53,797 nt of DNA, from assembly GCA_017409025.1 (NCBI GenBank), contig JAFQTN010000013.1:1-53797 (forward strand), in the 5' to 3' direction. Source of the stretch: Bacilli bacterium (lineage in GTDB: Bacteria > Bacillota_I > Bacilli_A > RF39 > UBA660). Position 1 is the first letter of the stretch. Each line of letters starts with the position of its first letter. Under the pieces are notes generated by a model. That model saw nothing but the letters and a program-made list of their open reading frames with translations. It searched no databases and was not told the origin of the DNA. Position numbers and translations under genes: made by a program. Shown piece after piece: positions 40,334 to 48,262 of this stretch.

Positions 40334-41668
40334 TTAATTTTTTGGAAATTCAATAATTACACAATTATCTGTTTCACTACTATAAACTTTATAATTATAA
40401 CCATTAACATTTAATAAATCTTGTAACTTAGTTAGTTTATCTTCTACTATTGGTGTTGGTAATACTGGTTCAGTTACTGGTATTTCAAATGATGGTACTG
40501 CGCTAGGTTGTGGCACTTCTAATGTAGGTTCAACTAAGGGCATTACTACTTCTGGTTCTTGAGCCATTAGATCTACTGGATTTGGCATTGTTACATTTGG
40601 ATTAAACAAAGGTGCATCTAATGATGGAGTAGGCATTTGAGGCTCTACAGGAGCTTGTGGCACTACTAATTCTGGTCCAAATACTGGAGCATCATTTATT
40701 ATAGGCGCTGGCATTTCAGGAACAATTGGTGTTGCATCCATTGTTGGTGCCATTACTGGTACTTCAGAAACTGAAGGGAGTGGTTGTGGTCCAAATACTG
40801 GAGCTTGTGGTGCTACCAATTGAGGTTCAGCTACTGGTGCAGTAGGTATCGAAGGCATTACTACTTCTGGTTCTGGGACAATTGGTGCTTGATTCATACT
40901 TTGCATATTCATCATATTTAATGATGTATTATTATTTGCTGCATTATTATTATCATAGTTTGGAAAGAAATTTCCATTATTCATATTTTCATCATCCTTT
41001 TCTTCTTCTTTAATATTTAGTGATTTCATAATATCACTTATTGCTTGTTTTATTTCTTCTTCTTGGGTTTCTTTTTTATTTATAATTTGATCTGTTTCTT
41101 TAACCGTTAACTTTTCAGTTATTATTCTATTTAATAATTCTAGTTGTTTATCTTTATCTTCGATATTAATTAAGCTTCTTGCGTGTCTTTCACTTATTTT
41201 TTTATGGGCTAGAGCATCTTGAACTTCCTCAGGTAATGAAAGTAGTCTTATTTTATTAGCAATAGATGATTGAGATTTTCCTAATTTTTCTGCTAAACTT
41301 GCTTGGGTTTGATTTCCTATTCTCATAATCTCTTCATATGATTTTGCTTCTTCGATCGGAGATAGTCCTTGACGCTCTAAATTTTCTATTAACGCTAATT
41401 CAGCCATTTGCTGTTCATCCGCTGTTTTAATTATTACAGGCACTTCAGTTAAACCAATTTGCGTTGCTGCTCTGAATCGTCTTTCTCCAGCAATTATTTC
41501 ATATTTATCATCTTTAATTCTCACCAAAATTGGATTTATAATTCCATATTTTTTAATAGAATCTGCTAAACTTTTAAGTGATTGTTCATCAAAAACTTTT
41601 CTAGGTTGATATTTATTTGGAATTATTAAACTAGTATTTAATTTTACCACACTAGTCTCTTGTTGCAA
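40334..41668 (-). CDS. noc: Nucleoid occlusion protein Noc (ParB family) with Pro-rich linker and no N-terminal membrane segment
   Basis: A CTP-dependent DNA clamp of the ParB/Noc family. The nucleotide-binding core has QPRKVFDE, GERRFRAA (61-68) and IENLERQGLSPIEEA. The helix-turn-helix has QTQASLAEKLGKSQSSIANK (120-139), then ISERHARSLI and KDKQLELLNRIITEKLTVKE, closer to Noc than to Spo0J. A matching Noc-binding palindrome exists at 50057. The protein has 444 residues, against about 280 in Bacillus. Residues about 260-408 are a Pro/Val/Glu-rich linker with repeats (QAPVFGPQ, DAPVFGPE, EPEVVMP twice), before the C-terminal dimerisation segment (410-444). The TTG start at 41668 follows GGAGGTGG and an in-frame stop lies shortly upstream, leaving no room for the membrane-targeting helix. 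Confidence 0.88.
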   Translation of the reverse strand: MQQETSVVKLNTSLIIPNKYQPRKVFDEQSLKSLADSIKKYGIINPILVRIKDDKYEIIAGERRFRAATQIGLTEVPVIIKTADEQQMAELALIENLERQGLSPIEEAKSYEEIMRIGNQTQASLAEKLGKSQSSIANKIRLLSLPEEVQDALAHKKISERHARSLINIEDKDKQLELLNRIITEKLTVKETDQIINKKETQEEEIKQAISDIMKSLNIKEEEKDDENMNNGNFFPNYDNNNAANNNTSLNMMNMQSMNQAPIVPEPEVVMPSIPTAPVAEPQLVAPQAPVFGPQPLPSVSEVPVMAPTMDATPIVPEMPAPIINDAPVFGPELVVPQAPVEPQMPTPSLDAPLFNPNVTMPNPVDLMAQEPEVVMPLVEPTLEVPQPSAVPSFEIPVTEPVLPTPIVEDKLTKLQDLLNVNGYNYKVYSSETDNCVIIEFPKN

Positions 41669-41757
41669 CTTACCACCTCCAATTCATTCTCTCTTACCCT
41701 ATATTAATATAATACACTATTATTTTTTTTTTTTCAATCATTTTATTTATTTAGTGA

Positions 41758-41763
41758 TATAAT
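41758..41763 (+). promoter_or_regulatory. -10 element before the 95-aa gene
   Basis: TATAAT. Transcription would begin about 41770, so the ATG at 41772 would be almost leaderless. Confidence 0.4.
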
Positions 41764-41771
41764 TATCTTGG

Positions 41772-42059
41772 ATGAGTGATTTTATGATTATTAATAATAA
41801 AGAATTATCTTTAAACGATGCGATTAACTTTTCTAATCAAGAAGAGTTATTACTTAAAAGAAGAGATAATAATTTGCTTTTAAGTGATTATCAAATATCT
41901 GTATTATCAAAGAATAATATTGATTATAAGAAATTTAGTAATGTAAGAGAATTAGTTTTTGAAATTGAAAACTCTTTAGATGATTATTATGATCCAGAAC
42001 TAGATTTAGTTAGTTCACAGTTAGCCGAATATATATATTATAATGAGACAAAAAAATAA
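41772..42059 (+). CDS. Unknown 95-aa protein between noc and rsmG
   Basis: A small acidic protein that I do not recognise (INNKELSLNDAINFSNQEEL, YQISVLSKNNIDYKKFSNVR, then a negatively charged tail). It has no membrane segment and no Cys. It is read against its neighbours noc and rsmG and has its own TATAAT and a strong terminator, which supports it as a real gene. The start is uncertain: ATG 41772 is near the predicted transcription start (leaderless), while ATG 41784 has GGATGAG ahead. From its Ser/Leu/Asp-rich helical pattern nothing further can be said. Confidence 0.65.
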   Translation: MSDFMIINNKELSLNDAINFSNQEELLLKRRDNNLLLSDYQISVLSKNNIDYKKFSNVRELVFEIENSLDDYYDPELDLVSSQLAEYIYYNETKK

Positions 42060-42093
42060 GACTAGTGATAATAATATAGTTATCATTAGTCTT
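42058..42093. terminator. Bidirectional terminator between the 95-aa gene and rsmG
   Basis: A 14-bp stem AAGACTAGTGATAA/TTATCATTAGTCTT (one wobble), T-runs on both strands. Confidence 0.9.
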
Positions 42094-42094
42094 T

Positions 42095-42796
42095 TTATAT
42101 ATCTTTTTTCTTTATTTGTGAATACATTCTAGGATATATTAATGGTGTTTTATTTTGTTTAGTTACTTTATATAGTGTTCTTAAACTTAATTCTTTTGGT
42201 AATTCATATTTGATTATTTGTTCATTTGATAGATATAATTTATTGTAATAATTATTAATATTTTTTAATTCTTCATCAATGTTTGATTTTAATGATATAA
42301 AATTACCATTAACTTTTAGTAGAGGGATAGAGTATTCTAAAAGATGTTTTAATGGAGCTACTGCTCTTGATGTTACGATATCATAGATTTCACGATTGTC
42401 TTTAGCATATTCTTCAGCTCTAGCATTTATTACATTGATATTTTTTAATTCTAATTTATCTATTACTTTTTGTAAGAATAAACATTTTTTATTAGTAGAA
42501 TCTAATAAATCTATTTTTAAATTAGGAAATACTATTTTTAATACTAAACCAGGAAAGCCTGCTCCTGTACCAATATCTAGTAAGTACTGATCTTCTAGAT
42601 TAATTATTCTTACTATTGATAATGAATCGTAAAAATGTTTTAGATATACAAGATTTTTTTCCGTTATGGCAGTTAAGTTATACTTTTCGTTTTCTTCAAC
42701 TAGAATTTCATAATATTCATCTAATTTAGATAGAGTTTTATCATTGATATTGATATTTATTTTTTTTAATTCTTTTAAAAATTCTTCTTTATTCAT
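42095..42796 (-). CDS. rsmG: 16S rRNA 7-methylguanosine-527 methyltransferase
   Basis: Methylates G527 of 16S rRNA using SAM. The 233-residue Rossmann-fold protein has LLDIGTGAGFPGLVLKIVFP (SAM loop) and DIVTSRAVAPLKHLLEYSIP. N-terminal NINDKTLSKLDEYYEILVEE and YNLTAITE match RsmG. It overlaps mnmG by 8 bp in the conserved mnmE-mnmG-rsmG order. Confidence 0.95.
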   Translation of the reverse strand: MNKEEFLKELKKINININDKTLSKLDEYYEILVEENEKYNLTAITEKNLVYLKHFYDSLSIVRIINLEDQYLLDIGTGAGFPGLVLKIVFPNLKIDLLDSTNKKCLFLQKVIDKLELKNINVINARAEEYAKDNREIYDIVTSRAVAPLKHLLEYSIPLLKVNGNFISLKSNIDEELKNINNYYNKLYLSNEQIIKYELPKELSLRTLYKVTKQNKTPLIYPRMYSQIKKKDI

Positions 42797-44660
42797 TATA
42801 TTTCTTCCTTAAATAAATCATTAATATAGATATATCAGATGGATTAACACCACTTATTCTTAAAGCTTGACCGATAGTAGTAGGGTTTACTTTTAGTAAT
42901 TTTTGTCTAGCTTCAGAAGCTAAGTTTGGTATTTTATTATAATCAATATCTTGTGGTATTTGTTTTTCTTCATATTTTAACATTTTTTCGGCTTCTTTAT
43001 TTATTTTATTTATATATCCAGCATATTTAATAGTTATTTCTGCTTGTTCATAAACTTCATCATCATAAGAATCTTCTAATAAAGTATTTTCTAACAATGT
43101 ATTTATAGTTATTTCTGTTCTTTTTAATAAATCATATAATGATATCGAATCTTTAATATTTGCGCTATTTAATTTAGTTAATAATTCATTATTTGATATA
43201 GTTGGCGTTAATTTTATTTCTTTTAGTAAATTTAATAATTCTTTAATATTTTCTTTCTTAGTTTTAAATTTATTATATCTATCTTCTTTTATTAAACCTA
43301 CTTTATATCCGTAATCTGTTAATCTTATATCAGCATTATCATGTCTTAAAATTAGTCTATATTCTGCACGTGATGTTAACATACGATATGGTTCAATAGT
43401 TCCTTTAGTTACTAAATCATCAATTAATACTCCAATATATGCTTCATTTCTTTTTAAAATTAATGGTTCTTTATTCTCTAAAGATAGTGAAGCATTAATA
43501 CCAGCAATTATTCCTTGTCCGGCGGCTTCTTCATATCCACTTGTACCATTAATCTGACCGGCAGTATATAAATTTTTGATTACTTTACTTTCTAATGATC
43601 TAGTGATTTGAGTAGGGTAGATTGCATCGTATTCGATAGCATAAGCATATTTATTAATTTTAGCATTTTCTAAGCCTGGTAGGCTATGAACCATTTTTTC
43701 TTGAACATCACGAGGCATACTTGTGGAAAAACCTTGTAAGTACATATCGTCATAGTAGATACTTTCGGGTTCTATGAATAGTTGATGTCTTTCTTTATCT
43801 TTAAATCTAACTATTTTATCTTCGATAGATGGGCAATATCTTGGTCCTACGCCTGTAATATCGTCTCTTCCTCCATACATTGCTGATTTATTTAAATTAT
43901 CAAGTATTATTTTATGAGTTTCAGGCGTTGTATATATAAGATGACATGGTACTTGTGCTGTAGTATCATATTCTGTATGTTCTTCAGTATTGAAGTTATA
44001 ACAAACTTTATCTCCTGGTTCTACTTGGGTTTTTGAAAAATCTATTGAATTTTTATCTATTCTTTGTGGAGTACCTGTTTTTAATCTTAGTATCTCAAAA
44101 CCATAACTTGCTAATTTATCACTTAAATGCATTGAGGGTTTTTCTCCACTTGGACCACTTCTAGTTCTTTCACTGCCTACTAGAATATCGGCTTTTAAAT
44201 AAGTACCAGTTGTTAAGATTACTTTTTTACTAGTAATTTTAGTATTGTCTTCAAGAATGATACCTAATACAGTATTATTTTCTACAATTAGATCTTCAAC
44301 CATACCTTCAAGTAGAGTTAAATTTTCTTGATTTTTTAGAGTTTTTAGCATTTCTTTTGGATAAGTAACTTTATCTACTTGGGCTCTTAATGATCTAACA
44401 GCTGGTCCTTTTGATGAATTTAACATCTTCATTTGAAGGGCTGTTTTGTCGGCAATACGTCCCATTGTTCCACCTAGGGCATCTATTTCACGAACGATTA
44501 TTCCTTTAGCAGATCCTCCGATTGATGGGTTACATGGCAATGTTGCAACATTATTTATATTAGATGTTACTAAAAGAGTATTTTTTCCCATTTTAGCAGA
44601 AGCTAATGCTGCTTCACATCCGGCATGCCCTGCTCCAACAACGATTATATCGTAATTCAT
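42789..44660 (-). CDS. mnmG: tRNA uridine-34 carboxymethylaminomethyl enzyme MnmG
   Basis: With MnmE it installs carboxymethylaminomethyl on U34 of tRNAs, using FAD and tetrahydrofolate. The 623-residue protein starts with the FAD Rossmann motif VVGAGHAGCEAALASAKMG. Further family blocks are CNPSIGGSAKG, MLNSSKGPAVRSLRAQ-type, CPSIEDKI and GTSGYEEAAGQG. The C-terminal helical domain binds MnmE. The ATG at 44660 follows AAGAAGTG; the GTG at 44669 lies in that site. Confidence 0.96.
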   Translation of the reverse strand: MNYDIIVVGAGHAGCEAALASAKMGKNTLLVTSNINNVATLPCNPSIGGSAKGIIVREIDALGGTMGRIADKTALQMKMLNSSKGPAVRSLRAQVDKVTYPKEMLKTLKNQENLTLLEGMVEDLIVENNTVLGIILEDNTKITSKKVILTTGTYLKADILVGSERTRSGPSGEKPSMHLSDKLASYGFEILRLKTGTPQRIDKNSIDFSKTQVEPGDKVCYNFNTEEHTEYDTTAQVPCHLIYTTPETHKIILDNLNKSAMYGGRDDITGVGPRYCPSIEDKIVRFKDKERHQLFIEPESIYYDDMYLQGFSTSMPRDVQEKMVHSLPGLENAKINKYAYAIEYDAIYPTQITRSLESKVIKNLYTAGQINGTSGYEEAAGQGIIAGINASLSLENKEPLILKRNEAYIGVLIDDLVTKGTIEPYRMLTSRAEYRLILRHDNADIRLTDYGYKVGLIKEDRYNKFKTKKENIKELLNLLKEIKLTPTISNNELLTKLNSANIKDSISLYDLLKRTEITINTLLENTLLEDSYDDEVYEQAEITIKYAGYINKINKEAEKMLKYEEKQIPQDIDYNKIPNLASEARQKLLKVNPTTIGQALRISGVNPSDISILMIYLRKKYNE

Positions 44661-44683
44661 ATTTATCACTTCTTTTTCTATTT

Positions 44684-46027
44684 TTATTTACCCAGACAAA
44701 ATCTAGAGAATATTTCATCTATTAATTCATCTGTATAAGTTTCTCCGATAATTTCTCCTAGAATATTCCAACATTCTTTTAAGTCTAATTCTATAATATC
44801 TACCCAAGTATTATTTTCTATATTAGCTAAACTTTCTTTTATTTTATATAATGCTTGTTTTAATAGGGAAATACTTCTTGCATTACTTAGATATGACATA
44901 TCATCAGTAGTTATTTTATCTAGATTAAATATTTCTGATATTCTAGTTTTTATATCTTCAATACCAGTATTATCCTTAATACTTATTTTTATAGCGTCTT
45001 CAACATAAAGATTTAATTTATTTTCTAAGTCTATTTTATTTATTACTATAATGTGATTTTTCTTTTTAATCATTGATAGTAATTCTAATTCTTCTTCAGT
45101 TATTCTTTCATTATTATTTAATATCATTATTATTAGATCAGATGAAGTTATAATATCATAACTTTTATTGACACCTATTTTTTCTACGATATTATCTGTT
45201 TCTCTGATACCAGCAGTATCTATTATGTTACATACAAAACCATTTATAATAATTTTACCTTCCACAATATCTCTAGTTGTTCCTTCAATATCAGTTACTA
45301 TTGCTTTTTCTTCTTCAAGAAGAGTATTTAGAAGACTACTTTTACCAACATTTGGTCTCCCTATAATTCCTATTTTGATTCCTTCATTTATTATTTTACC
45401 ATCTTCTGATTTTTTAATTATTTTTTCTAGTTCTTCTTTTATATTTAAAACTAATGGATAGATTTTTTCTGAAGTTACTACTTCAATATCTTCATATTCT
45501 GGATAGTCAATATTTACTTCAATATTACTGACAATATCTACCAGTTTTTTTCTTATTTTTTTGATATTATTAGAAGCTTCACCATTTAATTGATTAATGG
45601 ACATTTTACGAGAGATATCTGTTTTTGCTTCGATTAGATTCATAATACCATCAGCTTGGGTTAAGTCAATTCTTCCATTTAAGAAGGCTCTTTTAGTAAA
45701 TTCTCCAGGTTCCGCTAATCTTGCACCATTAGATAATACTAATTCTAAAACTTTATTAGTTGTATTAATTCCTCCGTGACAATTAATTTCAATTATATTT
45801 TCTTTAGTAAAAGTTTTAGGAGATAGCATAACACTTACTAATACTTCGTCTATTATTTCAGAATTATCTATAATATGACCATAATGAATAGTATGGCTTT
45901 TAGCATTAGATAAATCTTTATCAAAGATTTTATTTATTATTTCTAATGATTTATCTCCACTTATTCTTATAACTGAAATAGCTCCGACACCTAAGGCGGT
46001 AGAAATTGCTGCGATTGTATCTTCCAT
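44684..46027 (-). CDS. mnmE: tRNA modification GTPase MnmE
   Basis: Partner of MnmG for U34 modification. The 447-residue protein has an N-terminal folate-binding domain (IAAISTALGVGAISVIRISG), central helices, and an inserted G domain with GRPNVGKSSLLN, GTTRD, DTAGI and NKID. It ends with the catalytic Cys motif FCLGK (normally FCIGK). Start behind GGAGAG. It follows a terminator that separates it from jag. Confidence 0.96.
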   Translation of the reverse strand: MEDTIAAISTALGVGAISVIRISGDKSLEIINKIFDKDLSNAKSHTIHYGHIIDNSEIIDEVLVSVMLSPKTFTKENIIEINCHGGINTTNKVLELVLSNGARLAEPGEFTKRAFLNGRIDLTQADGIMNLIEAKTDISRKMSINQLNGEASNNIKKIRKKLVDIVSNIEVNIDYPEYEDIEVVTSEKIYPLVLNIKEELEKIIKKSEDGKIINEGIKIGIIGRPNVGKSSLLNTLLEEEKAIVTDIEGTTRDIVEGKIIINGFVCNIIDTAGIRETDNIVEKIGVNKSYDIITSSDLIIMILNNNERITEEELELLSMIKKKNHIIVINKIDLENKLNLYVEDAIKISIKDNTGIEDIKTRISEIFNLDKITTDDMSYLSNARSISLLKQALYKIKESLANIENNTWVDIIELDLKECWNILGEIIGETYTDELIDEIFSRFCLGK

Positions 46028-46063
46028 AATATCTCTCCTTTTCGTGTATATTTTATCACAGAT

Positions 46064-46095
46064 AAAGAAAAAAAGATATTTTTTTTAATATCTTT
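46064..46095 (-). terminator. Terminator of the rnpA-yidC-jag run
   Basis: AAAGATATT/AATATCTTT stem and - strand T-run; overlaps the jag stop, splitting the classical operon before mnmE. Confidence 0.82.
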
Positions 46096-46702
46096 ACATT
46101 TCTTTTGGTTTAATAACTACACATCTATTTGGTTCTTCACCAATTGACTCAGTATAAACATATTTATCTTCTGATAGAATACTATGAACAATTCTTCTTT
46201 CATATGAGTTCATACTATCAAGTGTAGCTTCTACTTTAGTTTTTGCTACTTCTCTAGCAGTTTTCTTAGCTAGATATTCAATATTTTTAATTTTCTTTTC
46301 TTTATAATTTTCAACATCTAGTATTATACTTATATTTTGATTAATTTCATTATATATTATTTGTCTTACTAGAGTTTGCAGAGCACTTATTGTATAACCA
46401 TTTTTTCCAATTAATACAGCATTATGATCTGAGAATATTTTAATAGTTATATTTTCATCTCTTCTTCTTACTTCTAAATTAGCAGTTAATCCCATTAATT
46501 TAGTTATTTCTATTATAACTTCTTTGGCATAATCAATTATATCATTATAATTAATAACTTCTATTTTAATACTCTTTTTTAGAAGAGTGTTTTTTTCTTC
46601 TAGAATATTTATTATTAAATTTTCTTCTGCTACTTTTAATTCTGTTAAAGCTTTTTCTTTTACTTCTTCGTAAGTTTTTCCTTCATAGATATATTTTTGC
46701 AT
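46094..46702 (-). CDS. jag: RNA-binding protein Jag/KhpB
   Basis: A 202-residue protein with an N-terminal Jag domain (YIYEGKTYEEVKEKALTELK), a KH domain with the GxxG-like loop (LIGKNGYTISALQTLVRQII) and an R3H domain (MNSYERRIVHSILSEDKYVY). KhpB binds many RNAs and influences cell elongation and division. It lies next to yidC (SpoIIIJ), as in Bacillus (SpoIIIJ-associated). Its start touches the stop of yidC. Confidence 0.95.
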   Translation of the reverse strand: MQKYIYEGKTYEEVKEKALTELKVAEENLIINILEEKNTLLKKSIKIEVINYNDIIDYAKEVIIEITKLMGLTANLEVRRRDENITIKIFSDHNAVLIGKNGYTISALQTLVRQIIYNEINQNISIILDVENYKEKKIKNIEYLAKKTAREVAKTKVEATLDSMNSYERRIVHSILSEDKYVYTESIGEEPNRCVVIKPKEM

Positions 46703-47610
46703 TATTTAACCTTCTTTCTTTCTACTAGTAGATTTTGAATTATTGTAAATAAGTTAGATGTAATCCAGTAGATACCAACACCACTTGCTATAGTAAATGA
46801 ACTATATGTAATTAATGCTAACATTATATATAGTGTTGTTTTCATATTCATTCCTTGAGCAGTTTGATCTTTTAGTGATTTTCTAAATGATACTAATGTT
46901 GCTAAGAAGATTAAAACTATTAATAATATGTATATATATTCTCCTTGTTGAATAGCTACCCATGGTGTTTTTCCTAATTCAAATAATAAGAATTTATCTT
47001 CAAAGATTGCTGGTGTTCTATTAATAGCTTCATAGAATGCAAATAATAATGGTAATTGAACAAATGCTAGTAAGCATCCTGATAGGGGATTAATTTTATA
47101 TTTTTGATATACCATCATCATTTCTTGTGCTTTTTTATTTTGATCTTCAGTAGTTGTTTTATTTTCATATTTTTTTTCAATCTTACTTAATTCAGGTTGA
47201 GCCTTTTTAATCATTTCTGATTGCATTGCTGTTTTTCTAGTTAATGGATATAATACTAATCTTATAAGTAGACAAGCTAATATAAGGGATAGACCATAAT
47301 TATTAACAAGAGCACCTATTTTAATTATTAACCAAGCCAATGGTTTTACGAAAATACTTGTCCATAATCCTTCATAGTTACTTAATGGAGTAAATTCTTC
47401 ACAAGAAGGAAGACTTTCAATATCTACTTCATATTCTTCATATATTTTTAGCGTACTTTCATCAGTTGGTCTACATATTACATTTTCTGTTATAGTTTGA
47501 CCAGTTTCAGTGTTTTTTACTATTTTATTATCTTTATCTTTTAATGTTTTAGTACATCCTGTTAAAAGAAATAGACAAAGTAATAATACTAATATTTTTC
47601 TTTTTTTCAT
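46702..47610 (-). CDS. yidC: Membrane protein insertase YidC (SpoIIIJ-type)
   Basis: Inserts and folds membrane proteins with or without SecYEG. The 302-residue lipoprotein has a lipobox LLTGC (Cys19). The core has five hydrophobic segments, including GLSLILACLLIRLVLYPLTR with the conserved hydrophilic-groove Arg, and the family motif NPLSGCLLAFVQLPLLFAFYE. Signal-linked first part (KDKDNKIVK) lies outside. It overlaps rnpA by 4 bp. In Bacillus the homologue SpoIIIJ is also needed for forespore gene expression. Confidence 0.95.
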   Translation of the reverse strand: MKKRKILVLLLCLFLLTGCTKTLKDKDNKIVKNTETGQTITENVICRPTDESTLKIYEEYEVDIESLPSCEEFTPLSNYEGLWTSIFVKPLAWLIIKIGALVNNYGLSLILACLLIRLVLYPLTRKTAMQSEMIKKAQPELSKIEKKYENKTTTEDQNKKAQEMMMVYQKYKINPLSGCLLAFVQLPLLFAFYEAINRTPAIFEDKFLLFELGKTPWVAIQQGEYIYILLIVLIFLATLVSFRKSLKDQTAQGMNMKTTLYIMLALITYSSFTIASGVGIYWITSNLFTIIQNLLVERKKVK

Positions 47611-47933
47611 TTTGTTCCTACTTTCTTCATTAAATCTAATAAGTTATTTGTTAGACCCTCATAATCCAATTTCAAAGCGGGTTCTTTAATAATTATAACA
47701 TAATTATAGTTAGATTGTATATATTTTTCATTATTAGAAATAATATTTTTTAGTTGTCTTTTTAATTTATTTCTAATAACTGCTTTTCCTATTTTTTTTG
47801 GAACTGTGATTCCATATAGGGTATTATTACTTTCCTTATAATATAGGGAAAAGTATTTATTTTTAAAACTTACTTGATTGCTGATTATGTTAGAAAAATC
47901 TTCACTTTTTCTTAATATTTTATCTTTATTCAT
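47607..47933 (-). CDS. rnpA: Ribonuclease P protein component
   Basis: Protein subunit of RNase P, which matures the 5' ends of tRNAs. The 108-residue protein has the family core KIGKAVIRNKLKRQLKNII (the RNR-type RNA-binding motif) and NYVIIIKEPALKLDYEGL. It lies between rpmH and yidC in the classical arrangement, minus yidD. The RNA subunit gene is not in this window. Confidence 0.94.
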   Translation of the reverse strand: MNKDKILRKSEDFSNIISNQVSFKNKYFSLYYKESNNTLYGITVPKKIGKAVIRNKLKRQLKNIISNNEKYIQSNYNYVIIIKEPALKLDYEGLTNNLLDLMKKVGTK

Positions 47934-47966
47934 GTAAATTCTCCTTTATGTAAATTGTTCTTTAGT

Positions 47967-47993
47967 ATAAACAAAAAACCACGTAATTGTGGC
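47967..47993 (-). terminator. Weak terminator-like hairpin after rpmH
   Basis: CCAC/GTGG stem (4 bp) followed by TTTTTTG on the - strand. It might only reduce transcription into rnpA, giving more L34 than RNase P protein. Confidence 0.4.
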
Positions 47994-48115
47994 TATGCGC
48001 ATAAATTTTTTCTTTTTTTAGCTCTTCTTTTGTTTAAAATCTTACCTTTAATTCTTGCAAAAAATCCGTGTTTTTTAGCTTTTTTTCTATTATTTGGTTG
48101 ATAAGTTCTTTTCAT
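47993..48115 (-). CDS. rpmH: 50S ribosomal protein L34
   Basis: A 40-residue basic protein starting MKRTYQPNNRKKAKKHGFFA, the L34 signature. It is 4 residues shorter than the common 44, lost in the middle (the MATKGGRKVL-like part reads RIKGKILNK). The ATG at 48115 follows GGAGGTG; a longer open frame upstream spans the promoter and is not coding. Confidence 0.95.
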   Translation of the reverse strand: MKRTYQPNNRKKAKKHGFFARIKGKILNKRRAKKRKNLCA

Positions 48116-48148
48116 ATAAATTAACACCTCCAAGTTAAAATCTTCTTT

Positions 48149-48177
48149 ATTATATAGTTTTAGTTTAATTCTGTCAA
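48149..48177 (-). promoter_or_regulatory. Promoter of rpmH
   Basis: On the - strand TTGACA (48177-48172), 17-bp spacer, TATAAT (48154-48149). This is the best consensus promoter in the window, fitting a ribosomal protein gene. Confidence 0.88.
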
Positions 48178-48227
48178 TAAAAAAATTTCTTTTTTGACCC
48201 ATTTATCTTTTTTTTTACATTTTTTTT

Positions 48228-48236
48228 TGCTATAAT
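48228..48236 (+). promoter_or_regulatory. Extended -10 promoter of the HerA-like gene
   Basis: TGCTATAAT, 26 bp before the ATG at 48263; the -35 is unclear. It is divergent from the rpmH promoter. Confidence 0.6.
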
Positions 48237-48262
48237 GTTTATAAAAGAATAGAGGGATTTTT

